Both the position numbers and the translations under genes were made by a program. From a virus: DNA of 50,210 nt. The stretch covers positions 1 to 50,210 of the IMG/VR virus record IMGVR_UViG_3300028800_000015, one strand, 5' to 3'. The notes under the pieces are model-generated. The model was not told the origin of the DNA. It ran no database searches and was given only the letters and a program-made list of their open reading frames with translations. This document shows, piece after piece, positions 46,308-50,210 of the stretch. The stretch's first letter is position 1, and every line of letters starts with the position of its first letter.

Positions 46308-48674
46308 TCACGTCGAAATACGCCTCTTCACCAGCCTGACGTCCCGCCAGCAGTTCAACTTCTGGTCTGTCCCCGCTTCTCGCCTCTGTACTGTCCCGTC
46401 TACTGCCCCACAAGCACGCAGCTTCCGACCCAGTCCTTCGATCGTCCCGACGGTGCCACCAGTCGATGCGCAGACGTCTCGCCAGCGGTCGTAGACCTCT
46501 TGCTTGGACACCCTCGCGCCGACCTCTCGAACCAGGTGCACAGCCGCAAACGCACCGACCGGGTTGGTTGACGCACGCAGCTCTGCTCGCTCGCGTTCGC
46601 CCGACGCCGGCACGGTGAACTTGCCCTCGCGGATCAGCCGGTCACGGCCGTCGAGCGCCCAGTCCAGGATCGCGCCGAGCAGCCGGGGATCTCCGGTCAG
46701 CCGCTCAGCCAGGCCGACGTCCTCACGACCGAGCCACGAGCGCTTGAGCGCCAGGATCACGAACCTGCCGACAAGCGCCTCGGAGGAGTCGACCAGGTCG
46801 GGCAGCTCGTTCGAGACGATCATCACGCGGGCGTCCAGCTTGCCGACCCACGGGTCCTTGTACTTGCGTGGAGCCTGTACGACGTTCTCACCCGTGATGT
46901 TGAGCAGTCGCTCGACCGCGACCGACTGCTCGTTGACCCGGCCGGTGAAGCGGGCGTCACCGATCACGCCGAGACTCTTGCCGATCAGCGATGCGATGCC
47001 GAAGGTCGAGCCGAGCTGCGTGAGCGTGATGCCGGTGAGCTGGTGCTTGCCGAGCAGCGCAGCGATCACAGCCTCGATCACACCCTTGCCTGCTCGGGGT
47101 GGCCCCACGAGCATCATCATCTTCTGGAGGTGGGTCTCACCCGATGCGAGATAGCCGATCCACTCTTGCAGCAGGTCGATCTCGGCCGCACCCTCGCGCC
47201 AGAGCGAGTTCAGGAAGGTCATCCACGGGTCCAGGATCACCGCACGGTCGTCTGCGGTCATCGAGCGGTACTCGTAGGGCAAGATGCGCTGGCCGAAGTG
47301 CTCAGGGGTCGTTGGGCGCAGTTCTCGGGTGTTCAGGTCGAGCAGACCGTTGAGGCACGCGACCCAACGGCCACGCTCCTCAGCCTCGGTGGGATCACGA
47401 CCGTCGATGATCCAGTCGTCGGGCTCGACGTCGTCCTCCAGCAGCACCGCGCGCGTCAGCATCGACTCGACGTCATTGAGTCGCTTGGGCGTCTGGACCC
47501 ACGGCACCGTCTGCGAGTCATCGCCCTTGCATCGAGCGCCACGCAGAGCGATCGAGAGGTCCCGCGACAGGTGCGAGTCGGGCAGCTTGCGCCAGTAGCC
47601 GACCTCGGTGTAGTGCCACCAGTCGCCACGCCAGCGCACGAGCGTCGAGCACGTACGCCGCGGCCCTCCGTCGTGGTCGCTGACACTCGTCAGGTAGAAG
47701 CGGGCGAGGAACTCGTCAGCCACCAACTGCGGCATCGACGGCGGCGGCCACAAACCCTCTGGCAGCTCGGAGCGACCGACGGGCGCGATCTCGACCGCGT
47801 CATCCTCGGCTTCCTGTGAGATCTCGCGGAGCACCTCGACCGACTCCGACACGACGGCCTTCAGCTTCGCGCCTTGCTCCAGGTGATCGTAGAGATCGGC
47901 ACCCTTGGCGACGCCGATGCCCTTGACAATGCGCACCTTCAAGCCTCGCTCGCGTAGCGCGTTGTGCCAGCGCAGCGCCCAGCGGATCGAGGAGACATCG
48001 TTGTCGCGCATGATCGTGACTCGTGCACCGTTGCCGTTCGCCAGGGCGTCGATCATCGACGCGAGCGGTAGACGTTGGGCGCCACCGTGCGCCGTGGTGA
48101 AGACGAGCGGGGCGTTGTGCTGTGCCGCGTACGCCGTGCCGATGTCAGCGCACTTCTCACCCTCGACCAGCCAGACGTCCTTGCCTTCCCACGCAGCAGC
48201 GAGCACTTGCGGCAGGTTGTAGAGCACGCGCGTGACGTTCTTCGGCAGGCCGGTGTGCGCCTTGCCGTTCTTGTCGTACCAGCTCGGCTGGATCTCCTTT
48301 CGTACGTGGTCGACTGTGCCCTCTTCACCACCCTTGGCTTCGCCCGCTACCCACTGATCGGTGCGCTTGACGAAGTAGGAGAGCGTGCCGTCGGGGCCGT
48401 AGTAGTTGTAGCGGAACTTCTTGGTGCCGTTGAAGGTGTCCGCGTCCATGCCGAGCGAGTTGAGCAGATCGGCATAGGTGCAGCCAGCGAAGCAGTTCAT
48501 CACCACAGGCCAGACATCGCCGCGCTCGATGCCGAAGGACTGCACGTCGTCGTCGTGGTGCGGACACTGCCACTCATTGCCGTCGCCGCGGCGTGAACCG
48601 AGAGCGGTCAGCGTGCGCTCGACCAGCAGGAACGGGTCAGCCGGTGGCGCCCACGGCGTGAGGTCGAAGGTCAC
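46308..48674 (-). CDS. Bifunctional primase-helicase (SF3 helicase)
   Basis: This 788-residue protein combines primer synthesis and DNA unwinding. A zinc site (C37-x2-H40 and C61-x3-C65) is followed by a TOPRIM-like region around residues 165-215 (VEGEKCAD and MRDND), then a D5-type SF3 helicase with Walker A G-P-P-R-A-G-K530-G, a Walker B-like I-G-D-A-R and the sensor V-M-I-V-S-N-E-L-P. The C-terminal 100 residues form a winged-helix-like region. It overlaps the upstream small gene by four bases and ends the replication block. Confidence 0.93.
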   Translation of the reverse strand: MTFDLTPWAPPADPFLLVERTLTALGSRRGDGNEWQCPHHDDDVQSFGIERGDVWPVVMNCFAGCTYADLLNSLGMDADTFNGTKKFRYNYYGPDGTLSYFVKRTDQWVAGEAKGGEEGTVDHVRKEIQPSWYDKNGKAHTGLPKNVTRVLYNLPQVLAAAWEGKDVWLVEGEKCADIGTAYAAQHNAPLVFTTAHGGAQRLPLASMIDALANGNGARVTIMRDNDVSSIRWALRWHNALRERGLKVRIVKGIGVAKGADLYDHLEQGAKLKAVVSESVEVLREISQEAEDDAVEIAPVGRSELPEGLWPPPSMPQLVADEFLARFYLTSVSDHDGGPRRTCSTLVRWRGDWWHYTEVGYWRKLPDSHLSRDLSIALRGARCKGDDSQTVPWVQTPKRLNDVESMLTRAVLLEDDVEPDDWIIDGRDPTEAEERGRWVACLNGLLDLNTRELRPTTPEHFGQRILPYEYRSMTADDRAVILDPWMTFLNSLWREGAAEIDLLQEWIGYLASGETHLQKMMMLVGPPRAGKGVIEAVIAALLGKHQLTGITLTQLGSTFGIASLIGKSLGVIGDARFTGRVNEQSVAVERLLNITGENVVQAPRKYKDPWVGKLDARVMIVSNELPDLVDSSEALVGRFVILALKRSWLGREDVGLAERLTGDPRLLGAILDWALDGRDRLIREGKFTVPASGERERAELRASTNPVGAFAAVHLVREVGARVSKQEVYDRWRDVCASTGGTVGTIEGLGRKLRACGAVDGTVQRREAGTDQKLNCWRDVRLVKRRIST

Positions 48675-48847
48675 TGGCCCTCCACTCGACTCTTCGGTCC
48701 AATGCCTGCCTGGTAGATCTCCTTCAGTTCGTGCGTTAGCCGCTGGTGCACCAAGCGCAGTCGCCTGAGTGCAGGGTCGGGCGAACGATCAGTGTCGCGC
48801 ACGACCATCGTCAGATTGCAGACCTTGCAGTACCACCGTGGCTTCAC
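48671..48847 (-). CDS. Small CxxC protein before the primase-helicase (58 residues)
   Basis: This 58-residue protein has W-Y-C-K-V-C near the start, a probable half zinc site, and a long basic helix. The GTG overlaps the resolvase stop (GTGA), with GGAG six bases before it. Such small partners of primases are common but unproven. Confidence 0.65.
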   Translation of the reverse strand: MKPRWYCKVCNLTMVVRDTDRSPDPALRRLRLVHQRLTHELKEIYQAGIGPKSRVEGQ

Positions 48848-49551
48848 TTGGCACTCCACCTCGGATCGAAGATCTCGGGCCACGCGGCCTTGCGCAGTGC
48901 AGCATCACCTCGACAGCGACGCAGGAACGTGACGGCGTGGCGCGTGGCGTCGACCGCGTGCGGCAGACCTGGCACGTAGAGCTGCGCAACCTTGAGCCGC
49001 TCATCGGTTGCGGTCGACATCGCGAGGCTTGCGCCTTGAACGAAGGGCCAACGGGCGCGCGATCCGGCACACAGTTCGAGCGTCGTCATCATCGCGTTGA
49101 GTGCGACCGGCGAGAGCGTCTCGCGCTTGGCGTCGCGCGTTCGCAAGATGAAGTCCTCGTGACCCCACGCAGCTTCTGGATGGGCTTCGAGCACACCGCG
49201 CATCTGAACCGCCTGACGGATCAGCAGCGCCTGTAGCGGTGATGCTGGCCCACCTCGGTAGCGCCCGTTGCCCTTGAGTACGGTGAACATGTCGCCGGCC
49301 GGACCGTAGCCGCGCTGGCGTTGCTCAGCGTCCTCGCTCAAGCGCTTGGCTTCCCACGGGACGGGGTCGCAGCCTTCTAGCACTCGCGCGTGGTTGCCGA
49401 GCTGCGCCCACCACTTCGTCTTGACGACGTTGCGCAGTCCAGCCCAGTCGGGCGAACCTTCGCCGGACAACCACTCGGGCTTGACCGACAGAACGCAGAC
49501 CCCAGTGGTAAGACCCGGATCTACCCAGATGATCGTGGCGGCGTTGCTCAA
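48844..49551 (-). CDS. RuvC-like Holliday junction resolvase
   Basis: This 235-residue protein has an RNase H-like fold similar to RuvC: W-V-D11-P-G-L-T-T-G near the start, a central W-G-H-E-D-F-I, and a C-terminal H-A-V-D-A-T-R-H with the last acidic ligand. It would resolve branched DNA made during replication and recombination before packaging. The TTG at 49551 overlaps the polymerase stop (TTGA) with AAGGAG eight bases upstream; a GTG at 49575 is possible. Confidence 0.8.
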   Translation of the reverse strand: MSNAATIIWVDPGLTTGVCVLSVKPEWLSGEGSPDWAGLRNVVKTKWWAQLGNHARVLEGCDPVPWEAKRLSEDAEQRQRGYGPAGDMFTVLKGNGRYRGGPASPLQALLIRQAVQMRGVLEAHPEAAWGHEDFILRTRDAKRETLSPVALNAMMTTLELCAGSRARWPFVQGASLAMSTATDERLKVAQLYVPGLPHAVDATRHAVTFLRRCRGDAALRKAAWPEIFDPRWSAK

Positions 49552-50210
49552 GAGGAGATCTCCTTGCCTGACCACCGATGGCCGAGCACCTCGGCCGTGG
49601 CAGTGAACGGAACGTGCTTGATCTTAGCGGTCATCGCGCGCTCCAACACAGCGCACGCCTCTTCCTCTTGGCCGTGTGGCACTTCGAGCACGATCTCATC
49701 GTGAATGTGCAGCCAGATTCGATGCGCCCAGCCGGCATCGGCCAGGTTGACGAGAGCATCGCCGAGCAGGTCGCGCCCGGTGGACTGGATGGCATAGTTA
49801 CCCATTGCATAGGGTCGGAATGGATCACGCGGGATGACGCGACCCCACGGGTTGACGATCTCGTTGGCTGTCGCCATCTTGTCGCGCCAGTTGACGTACA
49901 CACGGTAGGTGCGATTCCACGCCAGCCACATTGCCTTGGCTTCGGCAATAGGGATCTTCAGCATCAATGCGATGCGCTTGGGGCCAGCTCCGAACTGGAT
50001 GGCGTAGTTCAGCGTCTTGGCGATCTTCTCGCGCTGGTACTCGGTGAAGTTCTCACCGAAGAGTCCGCGTGCGGTGATGTCGTGCCAGGAGTCGCCACCG
50101 AAGACGATCGCGTTGAAGTTGGGGTCGTTGCTGTACGCCGCGGCAATGCGGATCTCCTGGCTGTCGTAGTCAGCCTTGACGAGCGAGAATCCATCACGGG
50201 CGATCAGCGT
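49548..50210 (-). CDS. polA: Family A DNA polymerase, C-terminal third (starts at 1-1279)
   Basis: This is the rest of the 604-residue polymerase, continuing in frame from position 1 through the circular join; 50084-50210 duplicates 1-127. It contains motif B, with K449 and Y453 in A-K-T-L-N-Y-A-I-Q-F-G, and motif C with H554-D-E. Tyr453 aligns with E. coli Phe762, as in T7 polymerase. It ends overlapping the resolvase start. Confidence 0.95.
   Translation of the reverse strand, partial: TLIARDGFSLVKADYDSQEIRIAAAYSNDPNFNAIVFGGDSWHDITARGLFGENFTEYQREKIAKTLNYAIQFGAGPKRIALMLKIPIAEAKAMWLAWNRTYRVYVNWRDKMATANEIVNPWGRVIPRDPFRPYAMGNYAIQSTGRDLLGDALVNLADAGWAHRIWLHIHDEIVLEVPHGQEEEACAVLERAMTAKIKHVPFTATAEVLGHRWSGKEISS
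50084..50210. repeat. Right copy of 127-bp terminal direct repeat
   Basis: This is identical to 1-127 and marks closure of the molecule. If it is an assembly overlap, one copy should be dropped, which gives a genome of 50,083 bases. Confidence 0.95.

Noticed and set aside
46192-46413. Minus-strand frame running from the end of the primase gene into the gap
   Set aside because: It overlaps the primase-helicase in another frame, has no good start signal and shows no domain.
1-50210. Temperate phage or prophage
   Set aside because: No integrase, excisionase, repressor, partition genes or attachment site was seen, and no host genes flank the phage genes.

Overview
This window is a complete or near-complete tailed-phage genome, probably a siphovirus of a G+C-rich actinobacterium. 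The first 127 bases are repeated exactly as the last 127 (1-127 = 50084-50210), and the DNA polymerase reading frame runs unbroken across that join. The contig therefore closes on itself, leaving about 50,083 unique bases. An overlap of exactly 127 bases is what a k=127 assembler leaves on a circular or circularly permuted molecule, so it is more likely an assembly seam than a biological terminus. The actinobacterial assignment rests on high G+C, frequent GTG and TTG starts, a DUF1906-type endolysin, HNH, head and tail protein types familiar from actinophages, and capsid-region proteins with a WKHGYIP motif like those of Streptomyces phages. No integrase, excisionase, repressor or ParAB was seen, so a lytic lifestyle is the simplest reading.

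Every gene I can support lies on the minus strand, so the genome is read from high to low coordinates and then through the join. (1) Early/replication block, from a consensus-like promoter at 7831-7859 down to 1 and through the join to 46308: small unknown proteins, an SNF2-family helicase, an HNH endonuclease, a recombination set (Cas4/RecB-like nuclease, Sak4-like ATPase, SSB-like protein with an acidic tail), a family A DNA polymerase with proofreading domain, a RuvC-like resolvase and a primase-helicase. (2) Block 46122-40713: small unknowns, a probable small terminase, cysteine-rich and membrane proteins, then tail-fibre or baseplate proteins ending in a collagen-like GPT-repeat fibre. 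(3) Accessory block 40636-34037, starting at a second consensus-like promoter (40666-40694): two very small proteins, a C5 cytosine methyltransferase, many small proteins joined by ATGA overlaps, a family 2 glycosyltransferase, a HicA-like protein and a secreted repeat protein. (4) Virion block 33938-7940: a tRNA-like gene, large terminase, DUF935-type portal, MuF-like protein, a group of nucleotide or nucleic-acid enzymes (HTH protein, metallophosphoesterase, DUF3310 protein, DUF4406-DUF5664 fusion), a cassette of presumed internal head proteins including an HEVGH metallopeptidase, maturation protease/scaffold, decoration protein, major capsid, connectors, major tail protein, frameshifted tail chaperones, tape measure, tail tip proteins, two membrane proteins (one probably the holin) and the endolysin, closed by a hairpin.

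The most unusual parts are the internal-head cassette (22675-26859), in which adjacent proteins share short N-terminal signatures and one carries a zincin motif, and a 302-residue fusion of a deoxyribosyltransferase-like domain with a dATP/dGTP-diphosphohydrolase-like domain (27168-28076). Strong hairpins lie just after the major capsid gene, the major tail gene, the SSB gene and the endolysin gene, and probably tune transcription in this single-direction genome. All functions are read from protein motifs and gene order; no database search was possible.
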